A stretch of DNA of 64,000 nucleotides. Source: Sipunculus nudus (taxonomy: Eukaryota; Annelida; Sipuncula; Golfingiida; Sipunculidae). Below are positions 49,790-60,986 of this stretch, one piece after another. The translations under genes and the position numbers were made by a program. The notes beneath the pieces are model-generated. The model ran no database searches. It saw only the letters and a program-made list of their open reading frames with translations, and had not been told where the DNA came from. How positions within the stretch are numbered: the first letter of the stretch is position 1; every line of letters starts with the position of its first letter. The stretch covers positions 77,154,676 through 77,218,675 of the forward strand of contig CM049316.1 of assembly GCA_026874595.1 (NCBI GenBank), in the 5' to 3' direction.

Positions 49790-50503
49790 ACAGTCTGTGA
49801 CCGTGGCCGTTATGTACCTGTAAACTGGTTGTGTAAGGGCCACGGATGCATTACCTGGTGATATAGCACAGGCTATTCCTAGAAGTAAAGTACATGTATA
49901 CGTATGGGCCAAGAAATTGTGACATAGGACTTTGATGCTTTCTTTTATATTTTTATACATATGTAAATTAAATATTGACCGTCTGTGACCGTAGCCGTTA
50001 GGTACCCGTGATTGTGTGAGAGGCCAAGGGTACACATTACGTGTTGGTTATAGCACAGGCGGTTCTAAGAAGCAAAGTATACGTATGGGCCCAGAATTGG
50101 TGACATAGGAGGCTGCTGCTTAAATTACATTTTTATACATATGTAAATCAAATATTGACTGTCTGTGACCGTGGCCGTTAGGTACCCGTGATTGTGTGAG
50201 AGGCCAAGGGTATATTACGTGTTGATATTGCACAGGAGATTCCTAGAAGCAAAGAATACGTATGGGCCTGCCGAAAATTATGGCATAGGATGTTGCTGCT
50301 CGCCAAAAATACATTTCCTATATATAAATCAAATACTGACCGATTGTGTCTGTGACCGTGGCCGTTTTGCCCCGTAAACAGGCTGCGTAAGGGCCACGGG
50401 TGCATTGCATGGTGATAGAGCACAGGCGATTCCTAGAAGCAAAGTACACATGGGCCCAGGAATGGTGTCGTAGGAGGTTGGTGCTTATCATGACATACAA
50501 TTG

Positions 50504-50563
<60 letters not shown>

Positions 50564-51552
50564 AATACTGACTGGCTGTGTGTTTGACCGTGGCCGTTAG
50601 GTACCCGAAAACTGGCTGCTTAATGTCCACGAGGTGATAATATGCTGAAATAGCACAGGGGGATTCCTAGAAGCAAAGTACGCATGGCCCCGGGAATGGT
50701 GTCGTAGGAGGTTATTTCTCATTATGACATACAATTACCTTATATTATACATATATATCGAATACTGATTGAATGTCTTTGTGACAGTGGCCGTTTTGTC
50801 CCGTAAAGAGGCTGTATAAGGGTCATGATTGCATTACATGGTGATAAAGCACATTCGAGTCCTAGAAGTAAAGTACGCATGGCCCCGGAATGGTGTCGTA
50901 GGAGGTTGTTGCTCATCATGACATACAATTCCCTTATGTTATACATATATATCGAATACTGATTGAATGTCTCTGGGACCGTGGCCGTTTTGTCCCCGTT
51001 AACAGGCTGCATAAGGGCCATGAGTGCATTACATGGTGATAAAGCACAGGTGATTCCTAGAAGCAAAATACGCATGGGCCCCGGAATGGTGTCGTAGGAG
51101 GTTGTTGCTCATCATGATATACAATTGCCTTATATTATACATATATATATATATATATGTGTATCAAATACAGACTTGCTGTGTGTTTGACCGTGGCCGT
51201 TAGGTACCCGAAAAAAAAGCTGTATAATGACCACAAGGTAATAATATGTTGATATAGGACAGGCGATTCCTAGAAGCAAAGTTTACCTGTATGCCCGGAA
51301 AATGTGGCATGGGAAGTTGCTGCTTGCCATCACATACAAATACATTGTCCTACATATATATAAAAATGTTTAAATTGACTAATTATGTCTGTGACCATGG
51401 CCGTTAGGTCCCCATAAACTGGCTGTCTAAGGGCCATGAGTGCATTACATGTTGATAAAGCACATGCGATTCCTAGAAGTAAAGTACACATGCCCCGGAA
51501 TGGTGTCGTACGTAGGAGGTTGTTGCTCATCATGACATACAATTGCCTTATG

Positions 51553-51598
<46 letters not shown>

Positions 51599-51769
51599 AA
51601 TACTGACTGGCTGTGTGTTTGACCGTGGCCGTTAGGTACCCGAAAAATGGCTGTATAATGACCACGAGGTGATTATATGTGGATATAGGACAGGCGATTC
51701 CTAGAAGCAAAGTATACGTATGGGCCCGGAAGTTGTTGCTCGCCATCACATACAAATACATTGTCCTAC

Positions 51770-51829
<60 letters not shown>

Positions 51830-52130
51830 GTTTAAACGGACTGATTATGTCTGTGACCGTGGCCGTTAGGTCCCCGTTAACTGGCTGTCTAAGGGCCACG
51901 AGTGCATTACAAGGTGATACTATCGCAGACGATTCCTAGAAGCAAAGTAGGCATGGCCCGGGAATTGTGTGGCAGGAGGTTGCTGCGCATTATCACCTAC
52001 AGATACCTTATATTATACATATTTATCAAATACAGACTGGCCGTGTATGTGGCCGTGGCCCTTAGGTACCCGGAAACTGACTGTGTAAGGGCCACGAATT
52101 CATAACATGGTGATATTTCTTGTAACAAGA
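49790..52130 (-). repeat. Same satellite, inverted array (about 12 units)
   Basis: Units begin 'gaccgtggccgttaggtacc', then 'gggccacgggtgcattacat', 'cacaggcgattcctagaagc' and 'aaagtatacgtatgggcc': reverse complements of the 46-47 kb units. Spacing is 180-235 bp. The long units have grown because of TA microsatellites inside them (50503-50561, 51556-51597, 51772-51826). Repeat-crossing frames up to 189 codons are not genes. Confidence 0.9.
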
Positions 52131-52429
52131 GGATGGGCAAGCCTATTTTCATGCAGGCAAAGAGAGGTCATATATATCGAGAGAATCGGATAAAAAGGGG
52201 CAAGGTATATCCATGGGTGCCGCGTATATGGAAAACGGATACGCATGCTTCTTGAAATTTTATTGGCCAAAACCAGCAAAGCAATTGTCATACAGGTCGT
52301 ACAGAAATTTCAACTAGGTGATTTCAAAAATGATCTAAACCATGCATGCACCCTTTCATGTTGGCGAAATTTTCGATCATGTAGCCGACCAATTTTGGTA
52401 TTTTAATAGCCTATAAAGAACTATACTAG

Positions 52430-53731
52430 ATCATCATGTCCTTGTTCAAACAAAAAGATTCGAACAAAACAAGTGTTAATGAAAAGGGACTTCGGAAAGC
52501 ACTGTATAGAAAATCAGCTTTACGCAGGAAATATAATCACGTCCCAACTAAATCAAATTTTGAAATATATAAAAAACAACGCAATATAGTAACTAAAATA
52601 CGAAGAGAGTGCATTAGGGACTTTTTTCAGAAAAAATATACTTCAATATGAGATAGAGATTTTTAGCCAACAGTTAAACCTTTTATCGTAAATAAGTTAA
52701 ATAAATGTGACAGTAATTTACAATTTATGGACAACAGTGAATTAATAATCGATAAACAAGAGGTTTGAAATGATTTTTATATTAATATTGGAAATGATAT
52801 TGGGTCTAAAATTGAAACAAATACAATCGATATGTTAGAAGAGGATTTTATTGATTACTCAGTACAAAAGCATAGAAACAATCCTACAAAAAATCATAGA
52901 CCCTCAAATTAACAGTAGCGTAAACAAGTTTCACTTTAAACATATGTGTTGATAAAATACATAAATATATACAAAACTTAAATCATAAGAAGACCACTTG
53001 TTACGATCGAATTCTAGCCAAAATTTTTACACTTAGTGCAGATCAAGTGGCCCCCCGAATATGTTGTTTTGTTAATACAACTTTAGAAACGGGCTAATTT
53101 CCGGATAGTGTTAAATGTGTTGAAGTAGTTCCTATTTACAAACAAATCAGACCATATGACAAAAAAGAATTATTGGCCTGTGAGTCTATTACCAAGTACC
53201 TCTAACGTTTTTGAAAAGATTATTAATGAACAGATGCAGGAATTTTTAAACTATGTAGTAAGTCCGGAGAAAACTGCATATAGAAAAGGACATTAAACAG
53301 ACATTGTCCTATTATATCTTCCTGAAATTTGGAAAAATAAAAGCATTAGATAAAAAAAACCAGAAAGTAGGAGCAGTTCTAATGGATCTAAGTAAAGCTT
53401 TTGATTGTTTACCATTCGACTTATTGGTGGCAACACTGGAAGCATATGGTATGTCAGATATAAGCTCTTCTGCTTTTAACTAATAATGAAGAAATAGGAA
53501 ACGGAGAGTTAAAGTTGGGGGTAGTCGTAGCAAGTGGAGCAATATGGCAATATAGAAAATTAATTTTCACAGAAAATATATCCAACATCATCAAGAAAGG
53601 TGCAAAATAACTGTATACACTTAAAAGACTGAGAAACAACATAGACTCAGACTGTCGTCTTACATTACTTAGATGTTATATACTGCATTGGCGGCGAAAC
53701 AAAATTTTCGTTGGGGGGGGGGGCAATAGTA

Positions 53732-53762
<31 letters not shown>

Positions 53763-54105
53763 GACACATAATTTTAAAATATATATTATTTATATATATA
53801 TATATTTATACATACATATCTATATATATATATATATATTTATATGTATGTATATCAGGGCCGAAGGCGACCCAAATGGCAGGGGTGGGAAGGGGTGTCC
53901 CCCTGCCATGGTGTGGAAAATTTTGAAAAAAAAACTGTATGTATACTACTGCATTCTGGTGCATTTTTTGCTGTCATTTATTGGTCAATGCTTACATATA
54001 TAAAAACAGTACCTCCTTGTTAAGAGATTGTTATTTGTCTGGCAATGGATGCATTTTGACACAGAATATCAACGTTGGCTGCGGCCAAAGCGCCCGAGCG
54101 GAGGA

Positions 54106-54145
<40 letters not shown>

Positions 54146-55037
54146 GTGAGAGTGCAAATACTCAATTATAAAATTAGTGGATGTTTTTATACCCATGAAT
54201 TTGTTGGGGGGCTCAACCCCCCTAACAATTTCATTGGGGGTCGCGGCCCCCCCCCCCCGGTTTCGCCGCCTATGTACTGAGTCACATGATGTATTGATGC
54301 ACTGTATGGCACTTTACTTATAGGAAAAATACAAAATTAATAGAAAAAAATGCAGGAACGAGGTTTACGATATGTCTTTAAAGACTACAAAAGCACATAT
54401 GATAACCTCCTGTTAAAATCAAATTTACCTTCGCTGGAAACGGCCAGAAGAAGAACAGTGTTCATTACAGTGTTTAAAATACTTCATGGTCTAGGCCCAG
54501 TGTATCTAAATGAATAACTATGCAAAACAAATAGACATTATAATTTAAGAAATAGTGAAAATAAACTTCTACTACAGTATATAAACACAGAAATATGGGG
54601 CATCAGGACTCTTCAACATCAAGGTGTGAAAGAGTGGAACTCTGTGCCTGAAGAATTAAATGCTTGATCAGAACTCAATATATTTAAAAGATTCTGTATA
54701 AAATATTGTCTTAATCATTTTCAACCTTTATCACACCCCAGTGGTTATATTATTATGTATACTATTTTAACTGAATCATCATTTTTTTATCATTTAATGA
54801 TTTTACTGTCATTTTAAAACCAGTATAACCATACAATGAACACGAATGATGGACTGATACTACAGTGGAATGTGTAAACACCATACTTTTTATCTTGTAT
54901 CTTGACTCTTATGTTTTATAGTATTGGTTTTCATAACATATCTTATGTATGTAGTCGGTGACAGAAGCTCTGTGAGCTTATTTTGATTATGTTGACCATA
55001 GAAAACCGACTTTAGATAAAACTTATCTTATCTTTCT
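52430..55037 (+). pseudogene. Dead non-LTR retrotransposon (LINE), split by a MITE
   Basis: In several frames the plus strand reads as LINE ORF2 pieces: a basic pre-RT stretch (52436-52651, 'IYKKQRNIVTKIRRECIRDF'); 'FWPTVKPFIVNK'-like and 'NVFEKIINEQMQEFLN'-like RT segments (53000-53250); 'AVLMDLSKAFDCLPFDLL' (about 53375-53425); 'RVKVGGSRSKWSN' (53500); and, after the MITE, the C-terminal 'LRYVFKDYKSTYDNLLLKSN' and 'VKEWNSVPEEL' (54340-54660). The YADD catalytic region is deleted and stops are frequent. The 3' end finishes in 'ataaaacttatcttatcttt'. It is jockey/CR1-like in style, clade uncertain. Confidence 0.8.
53686..54274. mobile_element. 589-bp MITE inserted in the LINE
   Basis: Terminal inverted repeats CATTGGCGGCGAAAC and (reverse complement of the right end) CATAGGCGGCGAAAC match at 14 of 15 positions, and an exact 5-bp target duplication 'tactg' flanks them (53681-53685, 54275-54279). 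Near the ends are G11 and C13 runs. The middle is TA microsatellite with 'gggccgaaggcgacc'. Removing it rejoins LINE coding sequence ('LLRCYIL' to 'SHMMYC'), which confirms the boundaries. The frames at 53761-54280 are inside it and are not genes. Confidence 0.85.
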
Positions 55038-55107
55038 ATTTCAAACGCAGTTCGATCATATGAATGTGGTTAAACTCAACTGTAACTTTAAATAATTAGT
55101 ATAAATG

Positions 55108-55108
55108 T

Positions 55109-55176
<68 letters not shown>

Positions 55177-55178
55177 TG
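55108..55178. repeat. (TA)n microsatellite
   Basis: About 35 TA units just downstream of the LINE tail, followed by AT-rich sequence to 55,840 without genes. Confidence 0.95.
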
Positions 55179-55849
55179 GAAATAATCTCAGAACGAAAAA
55201 TGTCAGAGCTTTTTCATTGGTCTTTTCATTTTATTGGCTAAACCCTAATATACATGACAGATTCAACAAAACAATTTATCATTGTTAGACTTTCTTTCAT
55301 TTCATGGATTTTCTCTTTCGGTTTTAACAAGATATTATGTTTTAATTTTTTTTATAATTTAAACAAATTATCACAAGTTATATACTAGTACTAGGAATAA
55401 ATATTTCAATGTAATATTATTAGTAAACGAGTAATTATTTCCATTGTATATATATGTTATACTCACATTATATATTACTTTATTAATATCTATTTCATTA
55501 TAAAAAATAATTATTGCTGTTACCATATATTGTATAGAAAGTATTTATTTAACAATTAATATCTTTATTATAGTGATAGTTAATTAAAAAAATATTCCTT
55601 GAATAAAATTCACCCAATGTGTGCAAGCTTAATTATAATTTTCTTTCAGGTCGAATGAAAAAACACAATTATGGGCAATTAATTACCGATTTAACCAAAA
55701 TTGAAAGAGGGAAAAGACAAACACGCAGCCACACACAAACACGCACAAACAAAAAGTAAAGCTTCCAAATATAACATCGTTTTATTGTGCACGGAATTGC
55801 ATTGCCCGTTATAAAAAGGTACGGATTGCGTTGGTTACGTGCTTATGGT

Positions 55850-55887
55850 AACGCTTGATCGTGGCTGCAAGCTATGGCTCTTAACCC
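55850..55887. repeat. Inverted boundary repeat of the copy B insertion
   Basis: 'cgtggctgcaagctatggct' and the following 'taacccgaaaccgggc' are the reverse complement, with few mismatches, of 45074-45111. The two copies sit near the ends of the 44.24-55.9 kb insertion. Confidence 0.6.
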
Positions 55888-56696
55888 GAAACCGGGCCTG
55901 CTCCATACCTCTGAATACGCATACTGATGCACACTCATGCGAATGCTGAAATTCAGCCCCTCTTGTGTTTATACATTACTAATTTGGCAACCCGTTTTCA
56001 TTCTGTGCTCTGATTGTTGCAATAATTTTCTTTAAACTTTCAATAACAGTAAAAAGGTTCCAAGGCCAAACGAGAGATAAACTTGCACGGGATAGGTCGG
56101 GCTAAGTAAATAAGCGACCCTGAGATTCTCGAAAACGTGTATTTGTAGCATCTGTCGAAAGAAAATGAGGTACGGAATGCAGACGGTTATATCACTGATA
56201 TTACAGCTACCACTATGTTACCGTGAAATATTTTCATAAACATTTATTTTTCTCTTTACGAATTTGAAATGCTTGTCTTATTATATATTACCTTCATAAA
56301 ATGTTACATGAATTTATACTGCATAAAAAATCATTAAATTAGCCCTAAAATGACATCTAGTTCATCTCCTTACAAAGAATTGAAAATATAAAAAAAATTT
56401 TGGTTCTTATATGTCCATATATTCGGCAATCTTCTATGCAAAGTGCAAATATCCAGTGACTGTCAGATTCTTAGCCTACTTTTCATGTATTATTGAGAAT
56501 TGACCTTCCTAACACAATTATCTGCTATAGAAGGACCATATTATAGTTAAATTTCAGACACACTCATAATTACTAACTACATGTCGTCACAGACCATAAG
56601 CACCCAACAATATGAAAGAAAAATCAAACAATGAATAAACACTATCACTATATTTGGGTTATTTGTTTATTAAATGTATTGAATGACCTTTCACAG

Positions 56697-56907
56697 ACAA
56701 TACTTGCCCTGATAGTTTTGAAAAAAATACTCGTCACCAGAGCGCATGCATCGTGTTACAAGTTTTTACTTGACAAAGCCAGGACATGGAATGATGCACG
56801 CGACCACTGCGTGAGGCAGGGAGGTGACCTGGTCGGGGTAGAAACCAAAGACGAGATGGATCACCTCGAGAGTGTGATTATGAGTAATACAAATCTGTTG
56901 AATAAAG
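56697..56907 (+). pseudogene. Exon 4B: duplicated CTLD N-terminal exon, frameshifted
   Basis: Paralogue of exon 4A with the same acceptor ('acctttcacag') and donor (AAAG|GTAAGT). It keeps TCPDS, SCYKFLLDK, W, DHC and GGDLVGVET, but not in one frame. An A7 run (56721-56727) has one base too many relative to copy A: the phase-1 frame after TCPD-S-F-E stops soon after, while the CTLD frame opens only downstream. The exon is 211 nt where 210 would keep frame. Explanations: a real frameshift, a homopolymer base-call error, or use of the AG at 56714-56715, which restores phase 1 but loses the first cysteine. An in-frame ATG at 56631 lies in what is intron in copy A. Confidence 0.65.
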
Positions 56908-58289
56908 GTAAGTAAAACAACAGATAACAGTACTGATAAGAACATTTTCAAGAGATCTATCAGTGGTAACTTGTGATACATCTGAACTCTTTCTGCTTTT
57001 TTTGTAGAACATTCATTGACTGGAGTCAGGGTACATGTTAACCTCTGTTTCCGATTCTACTTGTGTGCACGCATGAAAAAGAGCAATACGTTTGGTAAAT
57101 TTTGCGAAAAGCGCAGAGTATAATCTTTATAAAACATTACGTAAGGAGTCAATATGTAAAATTCCTAAAATAAAAAAAAATATAAGATCTACATTTCTGA
57201 CTTAAACATGAATTTTGCCCTGATAAGCTTTGGATTTATGTTAGATGTTTGCATCATAATTGATGTTAGAGAGTACAAAAAGGGACATATATGTTTCGAA
57301 TAAAAAGCTTTAGCTATAGGCTATAAGAACATAATAATACTTAAACCTGTTATCCAAGTTTGTTTTTCTGACCAGGTGTAATAAATACATAATCTTTAAC
57401 AAAGATAGAAAAGCAGATTTTATATTAAAGGTGGCTGAGTCTTATATAAAAGAAGAAACACACTGAAGGTTGCCGTATCCTTACATACCTACATCTGTGT
57501 CCCGTCGGCATAAAGGGACGCGGAACTTTCACACATGCACGTATCAATTTTTACGGATTCTTACATTGATAGACTCTTGAAAAACAGGTATAATTATATA
57601 CCGTATAAAGCTGCGTTGACACCTAGCAGTTTTTTTTGGCAAGCTACTTTCCACCTTTGACCACCACCTCCTTTTTTCTTACGCACCTAAAGAAATATGA
57701 TTGCTCCTTTCGTATATCATATATGGAATTTATATGAAGAGAAACGTTAATATTTAGCCTATCGGCTTGGTAATTAAATAAGTAAATGCGCAGTAATGAT
57801 CATCTCTCAGGAATATACAAAAAAAGTGTTTTTGCTAAAATAGGTTTTAAATCCAATGAGGAAAAAAATTTCTAGATCCGAGATCTATTAACAAATTGTC
57901 TATAACCTCGTTTTAAACCGTCTACTATCGTAACCTTGACCAAGATCCTGTTGTTAATGTCTAGAACTGATTTTATCAGTCTGAATAAAACATTAACACC
58001 CCTCCCGCCCCCTTTATTTTGTTCCCAGACAGTTGAGTGATGACTCATATGATTCTACTTCTTCCTTTGCTTTAATTAAATTTGACATGATTTTTTTACA
58101 TTGAATAAACTGTATAGCCCAACAAGGCCGTGTGGCAGATCAGACAATCTTGTCTTATCGGGCTACCCTGTATAAACATTTTTAAATAAACAATAATAAT
58201 AAATTAGTAAATCAAAAATTGTCTTTGTCAATCTTTGCGAGTCTATACTGACCAATCGATTCAATTTTTTTATAAATTTAATATATCAA

Positions 58290-58560
58290 CGCTCTGTACA
58301 TGAAGTCCACAGGATCTCAGCTACCATTCCCGGAACAGGACATCTGTGAACACCCAAGAAATAAAGAATCGCCCTGTCCTGTACCTTGTCACAAGGTTGC
58401 CCTTTTACAGCTGCCCATACCTCTTCTGCGTAATCAAGGATAGGAACAACTCCGGCATTTTACAACTTGGTGAAACTGTAAATAGCACCAATTTTAAAAT
58501 GCTTAAACTTACCAATTATTTCTCCAAGAGCTCCGGAACTGCTATAATATGAATACATGT
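58290..58560 (-). pseudogene. Antisense LINE ORF2 fragment
   Basis: The minus strand reads 'AGVVPILDYAEEVWAAVKG', then 'DKVQDRAILYFLGVHRCP', matching the well-known LINE segment between RT and the C-terminus (PxLDYxxxVWG...VQNRAxRxFLGVHR). Only about 80 codons remain, with at least one stop. It is unrelated in strand and position to the LINE at 52-55 kb. Confidence 0.7.
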
Positions 58561-58877
58561 ATTATACGTTAAAGTAGAAACCTAAATATTTATACCTATT
58601 CACTATTTCATAAGAAACGTCATTTAATGTATATTATATTAGACATGTATATTTATATATCCTTTTCTGTACAGTTGGAAACACTCCACTTAATCAAAAT
58701 TCTTTTTCACATATTATATTCTTCTGAACAAGTGGAAACACCGTTTATAGGATTTTCATAAAAGATATCTATATCAGCCAATCTAATTGGTGTAGATTTT
58801 ATGTATGATTTTCGCTATACCTCTATCATCACAAACACGCAAGCACACACCCAATCGCACACACCCCAACATATAAT

Positions 58878-58909
<32 letters not shown>

Positions 58910-59074
58910 ATTGTCAGCATATTTATTTATAAATGATTCCGCCAAACCAAAATAATTTGTTTTAAACATCTGGCCAAAATATTAACCAGCACAAGGACAA
59001 TAACGAAAATCAATCCGTTTCTAAAACAAACTACAACTACGCGGAAATCTGGGTTTAAAGTTTGAAGTGATGTT

Positions 59075-59656
59075 TGTTACGGAATCTAATATCAACAGAT
59101 CATGTATGTGTGATGAACAAAAATTTTGTTAAGGAGTCCTTTAAGTTGTGTAGAAGCCGGATGAAAAGTTCACATCAATTCTCTCGGAGAATAACAGTCC
59201 AATGTAAAGCTCTTGTAACAATCCAGAAAGTAAACTTGAGACAGGTAGAACTTATTCTTAATTGTTAAGTGTTAGTTATAGCAGAATCCCTGAAATTACA
59301 GGATAATCGGATAGGTCCCACAAACTGATATAAACACGTCTGTGTCCGCTGGAATATTCTCTCACCTCTCACTCGGCTCTAAAACACAGCCCCCTATTTA
59401 TAACCTTTCGCCCAAAGCCTAGAATTTTCCACTTCTCGAATAATCTAAACAATCTAACAAAGTATACACGTTCAAAGAACACGTTCAACCAATGCGGATT
59501 AAACCGAGCCTGCAACCTCCGGCCAGGCGAGGCCACCACAACACGAGCTACGCGTGGCACACAAACAAAATGCCAACAACACATGGAACATCCGTTAGCA
59601 CAATAAAACAATCATCTGTAAGACCGCAGCACACAATAAAAGGGGCACCTGTAACA
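59075..59656 (-). mobile_element. Solo LTR, copy 2
   Basis: 582 bp with intact termini TGTTAC...GTAACA and an exact 4-bp target duplication 'tgtt' (59071-59074, 59657-59660). On the minus strand it has TATAAATAGGGG (about 59392-59403) and the same core as copy 1 at 4633-5241 ('gtgtgccacgcgtagctcgt', 'ggcctcgcctggccgga'). No internal genes are attached. The inverted pair with copy 1 could in principle promote inversion of the 54 kb between them. Confidence 0.8.
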
Positions 59657-60149
59657 TGTTATTGTACTATGACTTCTCTTTCAGATTGCTGATGTCACTG
59701 TCTGTTACTTGGTCTTTACTTTCAGTACGCGCTGATCATGTACAAAAACATATGAAATAGACTACTCTCCCCAGTTTCGACTCATATTATATTCACGTTA
59801 TGCACTACACATTTCCCTTTTTTTATAAGATCTGATCGCAATTATTACTACCAATACTATTACTTATTAATAATTATCAATATTTTATATCAATGATTAT
59901 TATTAATAACAACATGATTAATATACTGATCTAACAAATGAGATTGTTGGTGATATGCTGAAGGATAGCTGTGTCAAGTACATACTACCATGTCACTCAT
60001 TGGTTAACCCCCCCCACACACACACACACACGAACAAAGTGCAGGTAAAAGATTACAACTAATTTCATTCTCATTGACATAATGTGAGCGATCCCTCACC
60101 CCTCGAATAAAATGTATATGTTAGTTTATACTTTTTCTCTTTTTTTTAG

Positions 60150-60414
60150 TATAACATTATGTTGGAGTAATTCCGAATACAAGCGATCTCTTGATATCTT
60201 TTGGAGTTCCGGTACCGACGAAGACATAGAAGGGGTCTGGAGGTGGGAATCAATCGGAGGCCCGGTGAACGGCAGCCTGCCGGGTTATTACCACGTGACG
60301 GCTGGCAATAAGCAGAACTGTTTATATATGTGCTGCTCTACAACCTACAGCAGCTGGTATGATGGTGGCTGTATTTGGAGCGGCTACCCACTTTGCAGTG
60401 TATCACTCGGGTAG
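60150..60414 (+). CDS. Exon 5B: duplicated CTLD C-terminal exon
   Basis: Paralogue of exon 5A, ending in TAG. It encodes IFWSSGTDEDIEG, WRWESIGG, 'SLPGYYHVTAGNKQNC', 'SSWYDGGC' and 'GYPLCSVSLG'. The three C-terminal cysteines and the W strands are kept, the frame is fully open, and there are extra cysteines (CCS). The acceptor used in copy A is lost ('cttgatatcttttgg' replaces 'actttagcgttttgg'); the nearest good acceptor is 'ttctcttttttttag' at 60149, which adds about 17 codons and changes the phase from 1 to 2. It joins in frame only with the second donor of exon 4B at 56911. EPN/QPD is absent, as in copy A. Confidence 0.55.
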
Positions 60415-60966
60415 TTGTTACCTAATAATCAAACGTTTCGAGGGATTATTCTAGAAATTTCTAGGGGTATTCCTTTTCTCCCTCCTCCCGTTATTTTTAC
60501 ATGGACTTTTCCCCTTTTGCTGTTAAACCATACACAAAGAATCACTCTTTAAAAACAAGGCCCGAAGTTTTGAATGCTAGATTAATTTCTGGTTCCTAGA
60601 TCTAATATGTTTAACTGGTCAAACAAAATGTCTAAGTGTTTACAAATGTATTAGATTACCAGCTTGTTTTAATTAAAAGTGGGCGCAGTACTCATATCCG
60701 GTCTTTATGGAAGTAAGCAGAATATATTGTTTTACATTTTTTTAATGTTACTCTTTTGCTTTACAATATTGAAAGGTGCATTGTGTTTATCTCTATTGTA
60801 CTTATACTATTTGTAAGAAATATATATACACATTGTTTGTCGGTTTATTATAATACCATGTTGCCAAAGATATATATTGCTTGATTATACATCATACTTG
60901 TGGATAACATCCCTTACCTTTGCAACATTGGACCGTGCATTCAGTTAGAGGTGGACCTTAGAATAT

Positions 60967-60986
60967 GGGGGGGGGGGGGGGGGGGG
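60967..60986 (+). repeat. G20 tract, copy B
   Basis: Paralogue of the G21 run at 37686-37706, with matching flanks ('ttacctttgcaacattg' upstream, 'gacggggagagc' downstream). Confidence 0.95.

Larger units (their letters stand above)
56908..60149. other. Intron between exons 4B and 5B
   Basis: It holds an antisense LINE scrap (58290-58560) and a solo LTR (59075-59656). 57.0-58.2 kb is AT-rich with no supported exon. An AC repeat lies near 60008-60031. Confidence 0.6.

Noticed and set aside
46020-51899. Many 60-189 codon frames with PWPLRS / LLLGIACA-like peptides
   Set aside because: Translations of the 190-bp satellite on both strands.
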